Below, one piece after another: positions 45,175 through 54,369 of a DNA stretch of 64,000 nucleotides. Position 1 is the first letter of the stretch, and each line of letters starts with the position of its first letter. The position numbers and the translations under genes are program-made. The DNA is taken from positions 62,001 through 126,000 of the forward strand of contig JACKEP010000010.1 of the NCBI GenBank assembly GCA_020632915.1, written 5' to 3'. The stretch is from Alphaproteobacteria bacterium. GTDB taxonomy: Bacteria; Myxococcota_A; UBA796; GCA-2862545. The notes beneath the pieces were generated by a model that saw only the letters and a program-made list of their open reading frames with translations, made no database searches and had not been told where the DNA came from.

Positions 45175-46509
45175 ATGGCCACACCACGGGTGGTCGTGAT
45201 CGGCGGGGGCTTCGGGGGACTGGCCACGGTGCAGGCGCTGCGCCGGGCCCCGGTCCACCTCACGCTGGTCGACAAGCGCAACCACCACCTGTTCCAGCCC
45301 CTGCTCTACCAGGTGGCGACGGCGGCGCTGGCGCCCTCCGACATCGCCGAGCCCCTGCGCGGCATCCTGGGCGGTCAGGCCAACGCCGACGTCATGCTCG
45401 CCGAGGTCACCGGCATCGACGTCGACCGCCGCGTCGTGCACACCGAGGAGGGCGAGCTGCCCTACGACCACCTCGTCGTCGCCGCCGGGGCCACCCACGC
45501 CTACTTCGGCCACGACGACTGGGCCGAGCACGCGCCGGGGCTCAAGACCATCGGCGACGCCCTGCGCATCCGCCACCGCATCCTGTCGGCCTTCGAGGAG
45601 GCCGAGTGGACCGACGACCCGCAGGCCCGCAAGCGCCTGTGCACCTTCGTGGTGGTCGGCGCGGGTCCCACGGGCGTCGAGCTCGCCGGCGCGCTGCGCG
45701 AGATCGCCTGCCAGACGCTCACCGAGGACTTCCACCACGTCACCGTCGACGCCGTCCGCGTCGTGCTCGTCGAGGCCGCACCGGCCGTCCTCGGGCCGTT
45801 CCCCAAGCCGCTGCAGGAGGCCGCGCGCGCCCAGCTCGAACAGCTCGGCGTCGAGGTCCGCACCGCCACGCCCGTGAAGGGCATGGGCCCCGGCCGCGTC
45901 GAGGTCGAGGGCGAGGTGATCGAGGCGAGCACGATCCTGTGGGCCGCGGGCGTGCAGGCGTCCCCGCTGGGCGCGATGCTCGGCGTCGACCTCGATCGGG
46001 CCGGCCGCGTCCACGTGGCGCCGGACCTGTCGCTCCCGGGCCACCCCGAGGTGCGCGTCATCGGCGACATGGCCCACGTCGAGCAGGACGGCCACCCCGT
46101 GCCCGGCGTGGCGCCCGCCGCCATCCAAATGGGCCACCACGTCGCGGCCAGCATTCGCGGCGACCTCGTCGGCCACGACCGCGTCCCCTTCCGCTACCAC
46201 CACAAGGGCAGCCTCGCGACCGTCGGCCGCCGCCTCGCCGTCGCCGACCTGGGCCGCTGGCAGGGCGCAGGCTTCGTCGCCTGGCTGATCTGGGTGTTCG
46301 TCCACCTGATGACGCTGGTCGGCCACCGCAACCGCGTCGTCGTCTTCGTCAAGTGGGCCTGGTCGTGGGCCACGTTCGACCGATCGAGCCGCCTGCTGTG
46401 GCTCGACGAGGATCGCCGCGACGTCCACTACGAGGGGAAGGTGGAGCCCGAACCCCTGGTGGACGCCATGGACCCCGAGGCGCCGGCGCTCAGCCCGCCA
46501 GCCAGCTGA
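45175..46509 (+). CDS. ndh: Type II NADH:quinone dehydrogenase (NDH-2-like)
   Basis: 444 residues from ATG 45175. FAD-binding 'VVVIGGGFGGLATVQAL' at the N-terminus, NDH-2 signature 'LVDKRNHHLFQPLLYQVATAALAPSDIAEPLR', NADH-binding 'FVVVGAGPTGVELAGALREI', and 'VIGDMAHVE' for the FAD pyrophosphate. A C-terminal membrane-binding segment ('GFVAWLIWVFVHLMTLVGHRNRVVVF') is present, as in NDH-2. It feeds electrons from NADH into the quinone pool without pumping. Its end overlaps the convergent DUF1552 gene by 20 nt. Confidence 0.93.
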   Translation: MATPRVVVIGGGFGGLATVQALRRAPVHLTLVDKRNHHLFQPLLYQVATAALAPSDIAEPLRGILGGQANADVMLAEVTGIDVDRRVVHTEEGELPYDHLVVAAGATHAYFGHDDWAEHAPGLKTIGDALRIRHRILSAFEEAEWTDDPQARKRLCTFVVVGAGPTGVELAGALREIACQTLTEDFHHVTVDAVRVVLVEAAPAVLGPFPKPLQEAARAQLEQLGVEVRTATPVKGMGPGRVEVEGEVIEASTILWAAGVQASPLGAMLGVDLDRAGRVHVAPDLSLPGHPEVRVIGDMAHVEQDGHPVPGVAPAAIQMGHHVAASIRGDLVGHDRVPFRYHHKGSLATVGRRLAVADLGRWQGAGFVAWLIWVFVHLMTLVGHRNRVVVFVKWAWSWATFDRSSRLLWLDEDRRDVHYEGKVEPEPLVDAMDPEAPALSPPAS

Positions 46510-47788
46510 CGGGGCCGGTGCCGTCGAGGCCGAAGCCGCCCTGCACGTCGACGCCCATCGCCCGCGCGATCGCGAGGTAGAGGTTGGCCACGGGCTGACC
46601 GGGCGCCTGCACGGCGCGACCGCCGGCCACCCCCACCGCCTGACCGCCGCCGATGAGCACCGGCAGGTTGTCGTGGTTGTGGCGGTTGCCGTCGCCGATC
46701 TCGGACGACAGGTAGACGATGGTGTGGTCGAGCATCGACCCGGACCCCTCGGGGATCTGGGACATGCGACGCAGCAACCGCCCGAACCGCTCGACCTCCC
46801 ACGCGTCGATGACGGCGAGCTGGTCGAGGTTGGCCGCCATGTTCTGGTGGTGCGACAGCTGGTGGTGGCCGCCGTTGACGCCGGGCAGGAAGCTGTAGGC
46901 CTGGTCGGAGCCCGCGTTGCCGATCATGAACGTGGCCACGCGGGTCAGGTCGCACTGGAAGGCGCTGACGATGATGTCGAGCATCAGGTCGGGGTGGGTC
47001 TGCAGCGTGTAGCTGTCGGGCAGATCCTCCTCCGGACCGCACGCGCCCACACCGGACGCGCGGCGCTCGATGTCGCGGACCGACGTGAAGTACTCGTCGA
47101 GGCGGGCGCGGTCGTCGACGGCGACCTTGGTCTTGAGGCGCGTGGCCTGGTCCTTGACGAGGTCGAGCACCGACGTGCGGTAGATGCCGCGCCGCAGCTG
47201 CTCCTCGGCCGTGGCCACGCCGTCGGACCCGGCGAACAGCCGATCGAAGGCCACCTGCGGGTTGGTGATCTTGGGGACGGGCGTGGTGGGGCCCGACCAC
47301 GCGATGTTCTGCGTGTAGGCGCACGAGTAGCCCGAGTCGCAGATGCCGACGCTGCCGCCGCTCTGCACGCCGAGCTCGAGCGACGGGAACGCCGTGGCGT
47401 CGCCGAGGCCCGCCGCGATCACCTGGTCGATGCTCTCGCCCACCTCGACGCCGTCGAACGACGGGCGCTGGCAGGTGAGGAACGAGCCCGTGCCGCGGGC
47501 GTGGTCGCCGGCGCGGTTGTCGGTGCCGCCGGCGTTGCCCATGCCGTCGACCACCAGCAGGTGGGACTTCAGGTCGTCGAGCTGGGCCAGGGTGGTGCCC
47601 AGCGTGAAGTCCGCGCCCGACCCGGTGGCGCCCCAGTTCGCCTGGTGCACGCCGTTGGGCACGAAGAAGAACAGCACGCGCGTGGGCGGCGTGGTGTCGG
47701 CGCGCGCGCCGCGGACGAGCGACGGCAGGTAGGGCAGCGCCACGGTGGCGGCGGCGCCCCCGAGGAAGGCCCGGCGGCTCCAGCTCAT
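46490..47788 (-). CDS. DUF1552 family Tat-exported protein
   Basis: 432 residues from ATG 47788, overlapping the stop of the DUF1592 gene by 4 nt. The N-terminus has a twin-arginine signal, 'SRRAFLGGAAATVALPYLP'. The body matches DUF1552 (PF07586): 'RVLFFFVPNGVHQANW', 'DHARGTGSFLTCQRP', 'LDHTIVYLSSEIGDGNRHNHDNLPVLIGG', a sulfatase-like fold of unknown activity. DUF1552 genes almost always sit next to DUF1592-type c-type cytochrome genes, as here. Confidence 0.92.
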   Translation of the reverse strand: MSWSRRAFLGGAAATVALPYLPSLVRGARADTTPPTRVLFFFVPNGVHQANWGATGSGADFTLGTTLAQLDDLKSHLLVVDGMGNAGGTDNRAGDHARGTGSFLTCQRPSFDGVEVGESIDQVIAAGLGDATAFPSLELGVQSGGSVGICDSGYSCAYTQNIAWSGPTTPVPKITNPQVAFDRLFAGSDGVATAEEQLRRGIYRTSVLDLVKDQATRLKTKVAVDDRARLDEYFTSVRDIERRASGVGACGPEEDLPDSYTLQTHPDLMLDIIVSAFQCDLTRVATFMIGNAGSDQAYSFLPGVNGGHHQLSHHQNMAANLDQLAVIDAWEVERFGRLLRRMSQIPEGSGSMLDHTIVYLSSEIGDGNRHNHDNLPVLIGGGQAVGVAGGRAVQAPGQPVANLYLAIARAMGVDVQGGFGLDGTGPVSWLAG

Positions 47789-49875
47789 TCGTCACCTCCC
47801 GAGGACGCGGTCCCTTGCATCCGGAAGGGGTCGCTGGTGACGATGGCCGTCAGCAACGACTCGAGGGTGAACCCGCCCGCGTGCAGGGCCTTGTCGACGT
47901 CGTCGATGTAGGGCGCGTCGTCGGTGCCGGGCTTGCGGTTGAGGGCGTAGGTGAAGGTCTTCTCGGCCAGGCAGTGACCGAAGCGCGGGTCGTCGACGAG
48001 CACGTCGGCGAGCGAGCCGACGCCGTCGAGCGCGGTGCCGTCGGGCAGCTGGCCCGTGGCGTCGATCGTCTCGCCCTGGTCGACCTCGCGCCACGCGCCG
48101 ATGCCGTTGAAGTGCTCGAACGACAGGCCGATCGGGTCCATCCGGTCGTGGCACGCGGCGCACGACGGGTTGGTGCGGTGGGCCGCGAGCCGCTCGCGCA
48201 CGGTGGACGCGGACGCGTCGGGCTCGGGGAAGCCCGGGACGTCGGCCGGGGGCGGCGGCGGCTCGTCGCAGAGCAGGCTCGACAGCACCCACACGCCGCG
48301 CTTCACCGGGCTCGTGCGCGTGGGGTAGCTCGTGGCCGTCAGCAGGCCCGGCAGCGTGAGCCAGCCGAACCGCGGGTAGTTGCTGACGTCCTTCTGGATG
48401 AACGTGGCGCCGGCACCCACGTCGCCCAGCCCCATGTGGCGGGCCAGCAGGTCGTCGACCCAGACCGTCTTGCCGTCGACCAGCTCGGTCAGCGGCGCCC
48501 CGCGCGCCACGAAGTCCATGAACTGCAGGCGCATGCTCTGCTTCATGCTGTCGCGCAGGTCGTCGGTGAACGAGGGGTAGTACCAGAAGTCGGGGGCGAC
48601 GTCGTCGACCGCCCGGATCATCAACCACTGACCCGCGAGGTCGTCGGCGAGCGCCTCGGCCTTGCTGTCGGCCAGCATGCGGTGGACCTGGGCGGCGAGC
48701 ACGTCGGGATCGTTGAGCTCGCCGCGCGACGCCAGGTCGAACAGCGTGGCGTCGGGCATCGACGACCAGATCAGGTAGGACAGCCGCGAGGCGAGCGTGT
48801 AGTCGTCGACGAGCGTGGGCGTGGCCGCGCCGGCGGGCTCGATGCGCATCGTGAAGTTGGGGCTCATCAGCACCGCGCGCAGCGCGAACTCCAGGCCCCA
48901 CTTCGGCGCGTCGCCGTTCTCCACCACCTGGTCGTACAGCGCCATCAGGTCGCGCAGCTCGGCGGCCTCGACGGGGCGTCGCCACGCCTTGGGCACGAAC
49001 GCGTCGAGGATCTCGGAGACGCACTGGCGCGGGTCGACCACGTTCTCGGGGTCGCACACCATCACCGCGTCCCACGCGGGGTGGACCTCGGGACGGAAGT
49101 CCAGCGGCCCCTGCACCTTGAACAGGTCCACGTAGGCGTTCCGGTCACCGCCATCGCCCAGGTAGTCGTTGTCGAACAGCAGCTCGAGGTTGGCCGAGCC
49201 CTCCCGCAGGTCGACCACGATCGAGACGGTCTGGGCGGTGTTGTAGGTGGACGCGGTGATGTCGAAGTACTCGGTGTCGACGCCCACCACGCCCAGCCGC
49301 ACGGCCACGGGGTCGGGCCCCGCCTGGTCGCCCCACACCCGCGCGCTCACCCGGTAGGGGCCGGTGGCGGGGATGTCGACGCGGCCGCTGATGGCGCCCC
49401 CGGAGTACAGCGCGAAGCGTCCGCCCTCCTGGTCCTGGTAGGCGGCGTCGGAGCTGAACCGGGCGTCCTCGGCCTCGAACGTCCAGTCGACCGCGCTCTC
49501 GAGCGGGCGGTCGAGGATGTCGGAGACCAGCACGCTCGCCGCCGTCTCGTACAGCTCGAGGTGCAGCGGCGACACGACGAGGCCGTCACCGACCACGTCG
49601 AAGCCCGCCGTGGCGTCGTCGACGGGGAAGTCGCGGCCGGGGGTGCGCGTGGTGCCGAGCAGATCCCGCACGGTGCGGTCGTACTCACTGCGGTTCAGGC
49701 GCCGGAGCGCCACGTGATCCACGGTGCGGTTGGCGGCGACCGTGTCGGTGTCGGTGTCGGTGTCGGTGTCGTCGGAGGCGCTGTCGGTGGTGCCCGAGGC
49801 ACAACCCGCCATCCACGCGGCCAACGCCACGGCGCCGCCTGCCCACCGCACCCGGGTACCGTTCCAACGTGTCAT
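47785..49875 (-). CDS. DUF1587/1595/1592/1588/1585 c-type cytochrome lipoprotein
   Basis: 696 residues from ATG 49875. Lipobox WMAGC, a 'DTDTDTDTD' linker, then DUF1587 ('LRRLNRSEYDRTVRDLLGT'), a ligand-binding beta-sandwich insert ('FEAEDARFSSDAAYQ...'), DUF1595, DUF1592 ('LASRLSYLIWSSMPDATLF'), DUF1588 ('PVKRGVWVLSSLLCDEPPPPP', haem-site 'CAACHDRMDPIGLSFEHF') and DUF1585 ('GHCLAEKTFTYALNRKPG'). This five-domain set is typical of Planctomycetes and Myxococcota; the biochemical role is unknown, with degradation of complex polymers often proposed. Coupled to the DUF1552 gene. Confidence 0.93.
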   Translation of the reverse strand: MTRWNGTRVRWAGGAVALAAWMAGCASGTTDSASDDTDTDTDTDTVAANRTVDHVALRRLNRSEYDRTVRDLLGTTRTPGRDFPVDDATAGFDVVGDGLVVSPLHLELYETAASVLVSDILDRPLESAVDWTFEAEDARFSSDAAYQDQEGGRFALYSGGAISGRVDIPATGPYRVSARVWGDQAGPDPVAVRLGVVGVDTEYFDITASTYNTAQTVSIVVDLREGSANLELLFDNDYLGDGGDRNAYVDLFKVQGPLDFRPEVHPAWDAVMVCDPENVVDPRQCVSEILDAFVPKAWRRPVEAAELRDLMALYDQVVENGDAPKWGLEFALRAVLMSPNFTMRIEPAGAATPTLVDDYTLASRLSYLIWSSMPDATLFDLASRGELNDPDVLAAQVHRMLADSKAEALADDLAGQWLMIRAVDDVAPDFWYYPSFTDDLRDSMKQSMRLQFMDFVARGAPLTELVDGKTVWVDDLLARHMGLGDVGAGATFIQKDVSNYPRFGWLTLPGLLTATSYPTRTSPVKRGVWVLSSLLCDEPPPPPADVPGFPEPDASASTVRERLAAHRTNPSCAACHDRMDPIGLSFEHFNGIGAWREVDQGETIDATGQLPDGTALDGVGSLADVLVDDPRFGHCLAEKTFTYALNRKPGTDDAPYIDDVDKALHAGGFTLESLLTAIVTSDPFRMQGTASSGGDE

Positions 49876-49974
49876 GGACGACAGGCCCCCGTGAGCGCAT
49901 GTCACGCCGGATCCGATGGCGCGACGCGCCAGGATAGCACGGGTCGGTACCCCCCGAAACCTCGTCGCGAGGTC

Positions 49975-50907
49975 GTGACACGCGTGCGACGTCCCCTGCC
50001 CCAGCTGCTGCTGTTCGCCGGCCTCGCCGCCTGCGGCGCCACGTCCCGTCCCGTGCCCACGCCGGTGCGGATCACCGAGCCCTACACGCTCCAGCGCGAC
50101 CTGCCCTACGTCGAGCCGGTGGTCGACCGCGAACACCAGTCCCTCGACCTGTACCTGCCGCGCGGAGCGCCGCCCGCCGCAGGGTTCCCGCTGGTGGTCT
50201 GGGTGCACGGCGGCGGCTGGTGCAAGGGCGACAAGGCCCGGGGCATGCCCGACCGCGCCGACCACCTCGTCCGCCTCGGCTACGCCGTCGCGTCGGTGGG
50301 CTACCGCCTGTCCCCCAACCCGCCCGATCCCGACGCCGTCGGCGCCGTCCGCCACCCCGACCACGTCCAGGACGTGGCCGCCGCCACAGCGTGGCTCATC
50401 GCCCACGCCGCCGACCAGCACCTGGACGCCACGCGCGTCGCCCTCGTGGGCTTCTCCGCGGGTGGCCACCTGGCCGCGCTCACCGCCGTCGACCCCCGCT
50501 GGCTCGCCGCCGACGGCGCCTCCAGCGCCTCCGTCCGCTGCCTCGTCACGCTCGACAGCGCGGCGTTCGACATCCCCACGGCGACCAGCCGCGGCGGCGA
50601 CCTCGACCTGTACCTGTCGGCCTTCGGCGCCGACCCCGAGGTCTGGGCCGACGCCTCACCGCTGCGTCACGTCGCCGCCGACCACCCGCTGCCGGACGCC
50701 CTGCTCCTGACACGCGGCTCCGACCCGCGGCGCGAGGACGTCGACGCCTTCGCCCAGGCCCTGCGCGGCGCGGGTCGCACGGTCTACGTCGCCGACGTCG
50801 AGCCGCTGGGCCACGCCGAGGTCGAGAAGGCCTACGGCAGCGCCGACGACGGCGTGGTCACCCCGGTGGTCGACGACTTCCTCGGCGCCTGCCTGCCGCC
50901 GCGCTGA
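49975..50907 (+). CDS. Carboxylesterase/BD-FAE-like alpha/beta-hydrolase lipoprotein
   Basis: 310 residues from GTG 49975 (another GTG at 49984). Lipobox GLAAC. Oxyanion motif 'VWVHGGGWCKGD', nucleophile elbow GFSAGG, and 'LLTRGSDPRRED' for the acid with 'PLGHAEVEKAY' for the His, as in hormone-sensitive-lipase-type esterases (BD-FAE). It likely cleaves ester-linked groups on oligosaccharides or short acyl esters outside the cytoplasm. Divergent from the DUF1592 gene (99 bp). Confidence 0.88.
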   Translation: MTRVRRPLPQLLLFAGLAACGATSRPVPTPVRITEPYTLQRDLPYVEPVVDREHQSLDLYLPRGAPPAAGFPLVVWVHGGGWCKGDKARGMPDRADHLVRLGYAVASVGYRLSPNPPDPDAVGAVRHPDHVQDVAAATAWLIAHAADQHLDATRVALVGFSAGGHLAALTAVDPRWLAADGASSASVRCLVTLDSAAFDIPTATSRGGDLDLYLSAFGADPEVWADASPLRHVAADHPLPDALLLTRGSDPRREDVDAFAQALRGAGRTVYVADVEPLGHAEVEKAYGSADDGVVTPVVDDFLGACLPPR

Positions 50908-50931
50908 GCCATCGCCGTCCGAGAAAGCACA

Positions 50932-50967
50932 CGAGCCGCCGGACGCGGGGGGTCGTCCGACGGCTCG
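50932..50967 (-). terminator. Terminator hairpin downstream of the HU gene
   Basis: CGAGCCG (50932-50938) / CGGCTCG (50961-50967) with an inner GGACG / CGTCC pairing (50941-50945 / 50954-50958). On the minus strand the stem is followed by TGTGCTTTCT, a typical T-rich tail. It lies between the esterase gene (+) and the HU gene (-), and could serve both. Confidence 0.6.
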
Positions 50968-51002
50968 AGGTGTGCGCACGGCGCTGCGGTGGGCGATCCC
51001 CC

Positions 51003-51058
51003 GTCAGCGCTCCGCGCGCTGCCGGCAATCCCCCGGCAGCGCTCCGCGCGCTGCCGGT
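51003..51058. repeat. Direct repeat with strong hairpin next to the HU stop
   Basis: A ~22-bp sequence (CAGCGCTCCGCGCGCTGCCGG) occurs twice, at about 51005-51026 and 51037-51058. The second copy is part of a perfect 10-bp stem CCGGCAGCGC (51033-51042) / GCGCTGCCGG (51048-51057). It may be a second terminator for HU. Confidence 0.6.
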
Positions 51059-51060
51059 GA

Positions 51061-51354
51061 TCAGTCCGAGACGCGCTCGCGGAGCGTCTTGCCCGGCTTG
51101 AAGTAGGCGTACTTCTTGGCGGAGATGGGGATCACCGCGCCGGTGGACGGGTTGCGGCCGCTGCGCGCCGCACGGCTCTTGGTGCCGAAGGTGCCGAAGC
51201 CGGGGATGGTGACCTTGCGGCCGGCATCGAGCTCGACGGCGATGATGCCCTCGCCCGACTTGGCGCTGAAGATGATGTCGACGATCTCGAGGGCCTTGGC
51301 CTGGGAGACGCCAGCCTTCTTGGCGAGCTTCTGAGCGAACTCGGTCTTGTTCAT
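51061..51354 (-). CDS. HU/IHF-family nucleoid protein
   Basis: 97 residues, GGAGG before ATG 51354. Starts MNKTEFAQKLAKKAGVS, contains 'TIPGFGTF' and the DNA-bending arm 'AARSGRNPSTGAVIPI', and ends 'KPGKTLRERV', all conserved in HU. It binds and bends DNA as a dimer. A good promoter lies just upstream and two hairpins downstream, so it is a monocistronic, highly expressed gene. Confidence 0.97.
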   Translation of the reverse strand: MNKTEFAQKLAKKAGVSQAKALEIVDIIFSAKSGEGIIAVELDAGRKVTIPGFGTFGTKSRAARSGRNPSTGAVIPISAKKYAYFKPGKTLRERVSD

Positions 51355-51425
51355 GGGGTCCTCCGCGTGGGGTGTCGCCATGCTGCCGTTCGACCCGTCC
51401 GAACGGTGCTGGTGGGGACCTGGAG

Positions 51426-51453
51426 ACACTAGCGCATTTTCGGATCGCGTAAA
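51426..51453 (-). promoter_or_regulatory. HU gene promoter
   Basis: Minus strand: -35 TTTACG (51453-51448), 16-bp spacer, -10 TAGTGT (51431-51426), about 65-70 nt before the HU start. The spacer includes an A-rich stretch. This is a sequence-based prediction; it is the best sigma-70-like pair in the 319-bp gap between HU and the diheme cytochrome gene. Confidence 0.5.
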
Positions 51454-51455
51454 GG

Positions 51456-51486
51456 CCCACGATCGCGACGGGACCGCGATCGTGGG
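51456..51486 (-). terminator. Perfect 12-bp inverted repeat upstream of HU
   Basis: CCCACGATCGCG (51456-51467) / CGCGATCGTGGG (51475-51486), loop 7 nt, immediately upstream of the HU -35. On the minus strand it is followed by CCTTTACG. It may terminate transcription from the diheme cytochrome gene or act as an operator. The rest of the gap (51487-51673) shows nothing I can identify. Confidence 0.5.
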
Positions 51487-51673
51487 CATATTGGACCAAA
51501 CAGTCCGATCAACTTCGATCGAAAGCACGGGTGAAACGCGGACAACGGCGATCCGGCCTGTCAGGACGGCGTCGCCGCCGTCGTTCCTTCGATCGTGTGG
51601 ACGTGGCACCGAATGTCATCGATCGCATCGACGCCACGCGGGCACGCGGGGCGCAACGGGGTGCGGCAGGCGA

Positions 51674-52564
51674 TCAGCGCCCCGACGTGGCACTGCCGTC
51701 GTCCACCGGCTCGGGGCGCAGGTGGAGCCAGAGGGCGTCGACCTCGGTGTCGGACATGCCGCGGTAGGCCCGGGACGGCATCGCGGCGTCGAGACGCCGC
51801 CCGTCGCGCCCCACGCCTTCGACCACGGCGTCGGAGAACTGGGCGCCCGTCCAGCCGGTGAGGCGCTCCGCGGCCCACGCCGGCGCGCGGGGTCCGTCGT
51901 AGACCCGCGCGGCCCCAGCCCCCCCGCCGTGGCAGTCGTGGCAGCCGGCGATGCGCGCCAGGTAGGCGCCGTAGTCGGGCGTGGGGCCCCACGGCACGGT
52001 GGACGGCACGGCGTCGGGGTCGACGAGCGCGGCGTCGACGCCACCGCCCATCGCCACCAGCACGCGCCCTCCGGCCTCGAGCTCGGCCTGACCGGCCTGG
52101 CGATCCACCGACGGCGCCGCCCGGAGCCACGCGATCGTGGCGGCGAGGTCGTCGTCGGACAGCGTGGACCACCGCTGGGCGGGCATCCACAGCAGCCCGC
52201 GCCCCTCGGGCGACACCCCGTGGCGCAGCGCGCGTGCCCAGTCGGCATCGCCGTAGGTGGCCACCGTGGTGCTGCCCACGGTCAGGTTGGGGGCCCACAC
52301 GCGGCCCACCATCGGGTGGCCTTCCATCCAGGCGCCGCCGAGGTCGTCGCCGTGGCACGCGCCGCACACGAGGACGGCCTCCACCAGGTGACGGCCCCGC
52401 GCGATCGACGCCGGGTCCATCGTCACCTCGGGCGTGGGGACGTCGGCGACGGGGAAGGTGCGCGACAGGATCGCCTCGCTGCGCAGCCACGCGACGCCGC
52501 CCAGGGCCGCGAGCACGAGCCCGAACCCCACCACGACGCCAGCTCCCGCGCGCACGCCCTGCAC
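51674..52564 (-). CDS. Membrane-anchored diheme cytochrome c
   Basis: 296 residues; the GTG at 52564 is six bases after GGAGG (a GTG at 52570 is also in frame but abuts the ribosome site). One N-terminal transmembrane helix, then two cytochrome c domains with CxxCH motifs: 'VLVCGACHGDDLGGAWMEG' and 'RIAGCHDCHGGGAG', each followed by the distal Met region ('LLWMPAQRW', 'AMPSRAYRGM'). Similar to alcohol-dehydrogenase-type cytochrome subunits. It probably carries electrons in the periplasm; no dehydrogenase is adjacent. Confidence 0.9.
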   Translation of the reverse strand: MQGVRAGAGVVVGFGLVLAALGGVAWLRSEAILSRTFPVADVPTPEVTMDPASIARGRHLVEAVLVCGACHGDDLGGAWMEGHPMVGRVWAPNLTVGSTTVATYGDADWARALRHGVSPEGRGLLWMPAQRWSTLSDDDLAATIAWLRAAPSVDRQAGQAELEAGGRVLVAMGGGVDAALVDPDAVPSTVPWGPTPDYGAYLARIAGCHDCHGGGAGAARVYDGPRAPAWAAERLTGWTGAQFSDAVVEGVGRDGRRLDAAMPSRAYRGMSDTEVDALWLHLRPEPVDDGSATSGR

Positions 52565-52677
52565 CGCCACCCTCCAGGTCCCAGGCCGACGATGTCGCCG
52601 TCCGGGGGAGGGTCAGGTAGCCCGGTGGCCCCTCCGAGGCGCGCAGCGCGCTGTCCCGAGGACCGCAGCGTCCGCCG

Positions 52678-53811
52678 CTAGGGGATCAGCCCGGCCAGCC
52701 AGCGGGCTTCGTCCGCGCCGTTCTGGCCGTTGATCGCATGGGTCGCGAGCACCACGTTGAGCACGGCCTTGGTGGGCCGCGGGTACTGCACGTCGGGCAG
52801 CGCCGAGAAGGCCTCGACACGGGCCTCGATCTCGCTCTCCGGGAACTGCCGGTAGCCCATCGCGTCGTAGTACCCCTCGTCGACCGCGAGCTGCCAGAGG
52901 TCCTGGGACTGGCGCACGGTGATCGATCCCGACCGGACCCACCGCGTCGGCGCGAGGCGCTCCTCCAGGATCGGCCAGATGCGCGCGGTGCCGCCGTCGG
53001 CGCGGTGGTGGTCGTACGCCTCCTGCACGCTCGCCGGATCGACCGTCTCGTCGTGTTCGGCGGGCTGGAACGCCGCCGGGAGTCGCGGCGGCTCGCCGAA
53101 CGCGGCGCAGCGCCCGGTGGACTGGTGCAGCGAGATCGCCACCAGCGGCCAGCCCGCGTCGTCGCACGCGTGGGCGAAGTAGCCGGCGAAGTTGCCGCCG
53201 TTGCTGTAGCCGAGGCCGATCAGCGGGGTGCTGTCGGTGAAGTGACCGTCGTCGATCAGCCGCGCGCGCAGCGCCTGCCAGTAGGCCCAGTCGGGGTTCG
53301 ACCCCAGGCCGGTCTGCACGTTCCACGTCTTGGCGGCGCGGTTGTCGCTCGTGCCGGCCACGAACCCGATGCCCCGGGCCGTCAGCTCGTTGAGCACGCG
53401 CAGCATCTCGGTGGACGAGGCGACGTCGGCGTCGCCGCCGGTGCCATGGAACACGAACGCCACCGCCACCAGCGGGTCGGGGAACGCCATCACGACGGGC
53501 TGTCCCTGGAACTGGAAGCGCGTCTGGGGGAGCAGCGGGGTGACGTCGGTGTAGACGGGCGGGACGCTGTCGCCGGCGTCGAAGAAGCCGTCGTCGTCCG
53601 GGGTGAGCGTGTCGGTGTCGGTGTCGGTGTCGACCACGTCGGTGTCGGCCACGTCCGTGTCCGTCTCGCCAGGCACGGTGTCCGAGTCGACGTCGGTGTC
53701 GCTGTCGACCACGGTGTCGGTGTCGACGCTGCCCTTGTCGGTGTCGTCGGGGGCTGCGGTGCACGCCGCCAGGCCCAACACCAGCACCCCGATCGTCCAC
53801 GCACGCCGCAT
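52678..53811 (-). CDS. Esterase/PHB-depolymerase-like lipoprotein with Thr-Asp linker
   Basis: 377 residues; GGAGGGGCG before ATG 53811; lipobox LGLAAC. A ~60-residue Thr/Asp/Ser linker ('DTDTVVDSDTDVDSDT') precedes an alpha/beta-hydrolase: oxyanion 'VAFVFHGTGGDAD', 'ARGIGFVAGTSDN', nucleophile elbow GYSNGGNFAGYF, acid 'QPAEHDETVD' and late His in 'VLATHAINGQNG'. Closest in style to secreted feruloyl-esterase/PHB-depolymerase families. The enzyme would be displayed from the outer membrane on a flexible stalk. Confidence 0.85.
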   Translation of the reverse strand: MRRAWTIGVLVLGLAACTAAPDDTDKGSVDTDTVVDSDTDVDSDTVPGETDTDVADTDVVDTDTDTDTLTPDDDGFFDAGDSVPPVYTDVTPLLPQTRFQFQGQPVVMAFPDPLVAVAFVFHGTGGDADVASSTEMLRVLNELTARGIGFVAGTSDNRAAKTWNVQTGLGSNPDWAYWQALRARLIDDGHFTDSTPLIGLGYSNGGNFAGYFAHACDDAGWPLVAISLHQSTGRCAAFGEPPRLPAAFQPAEHDETVDPASVQEAYDHHRADGGTARIWPILEERLAPTRWVRSGSITVRQSQDLWQLAVDEGYYDAMGYRQFPESEIEARVEAFSALPDVQYPRPTKAVLNVVLATHAINGQNGADEARWLAGLIP

Positions 53812-53898
53812 CGCCCCTCCTGCGCCCGGTCCAGCCCGGACCACCCGGACTTTCTAGCCGTGCGGACGCCGGTGCCGCTACGCCTGCCCGTGTGGCGC

Positions 53899-54369
53899 CT
53901 ACCACACCCGCGGCGTGCCGAGCCCGTGCTCGGGCCACGTCCACGTCCGGTCGAGCTTCCACCCGTCGTCGGCCTGCACCACGTCGAGCACCACGCGCGC
54001 CGACCCCGTGCCCCCCTCCCACCACGCCACGGCCCGGACGAACGCGCCGCGTCCGGGCTCGGTGTGGTGCTCGAGCGGATCGTCGGCCAGCCGCAGGTCG
54101 CGCACCGTGCCGAGCTCGTCGCGGTTGCGGGCCTGCCCTGCGAGGAAGACGATCTCCGGCGTGTCGTCACGGAACGCGGGCGTGGTGCAGCACGTCCACG
54201 CGGCCGTCGTGTCGCCCTGCCGCAGGTGGCCCACGTAGGGGTCGAGCAGCGTGGTGCGGATGGCCGCCCGCAGGTCCGCGTCTGCCGGACGCAGCCCGGT
54301 GCGGAGCGCCCACGCAGCGACCCCGACGACCACAGCCGCCGCGAGGACCGCCCACGCCCGCCGGCTCAC
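53899..54369 (-). CDS. Small membrane-anchored hypothetical protein
   Basis: 156 residues from GTG 54369, sharing GTGA with the tldE stop. One N-terminal transmembrane helix (WAVLAAAVVVGVAAWAL), then a soluble domain shaped like the NTF2/SnoaL-type fold ('AAWTCCTTPAFRDDTPEIVFLAGQA', 'ARVVLDVVQADDGWKLDRTWTWP'), a fold often used for binding. It carries an unusual CC pair. Last gene of the tldD-tldE operon; its coupling suggests a link to the protease, but nothing is known. Confidence 0.65.
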   Translation of the reverse strand: MSRRAWAVLAAAVVVGVAAWALRTGLRPADADLRAAIRTTLLDPYVGHLRQGDTTAAWTCCTTPAFRDDTPEIVFLAGQARNRDELGTVRDLRLADDPLEHHTEPGRGAFVRAVAWWEGGTGSARVVLDVVQADDGWKLDRTWTWPEHGLGTPRVW

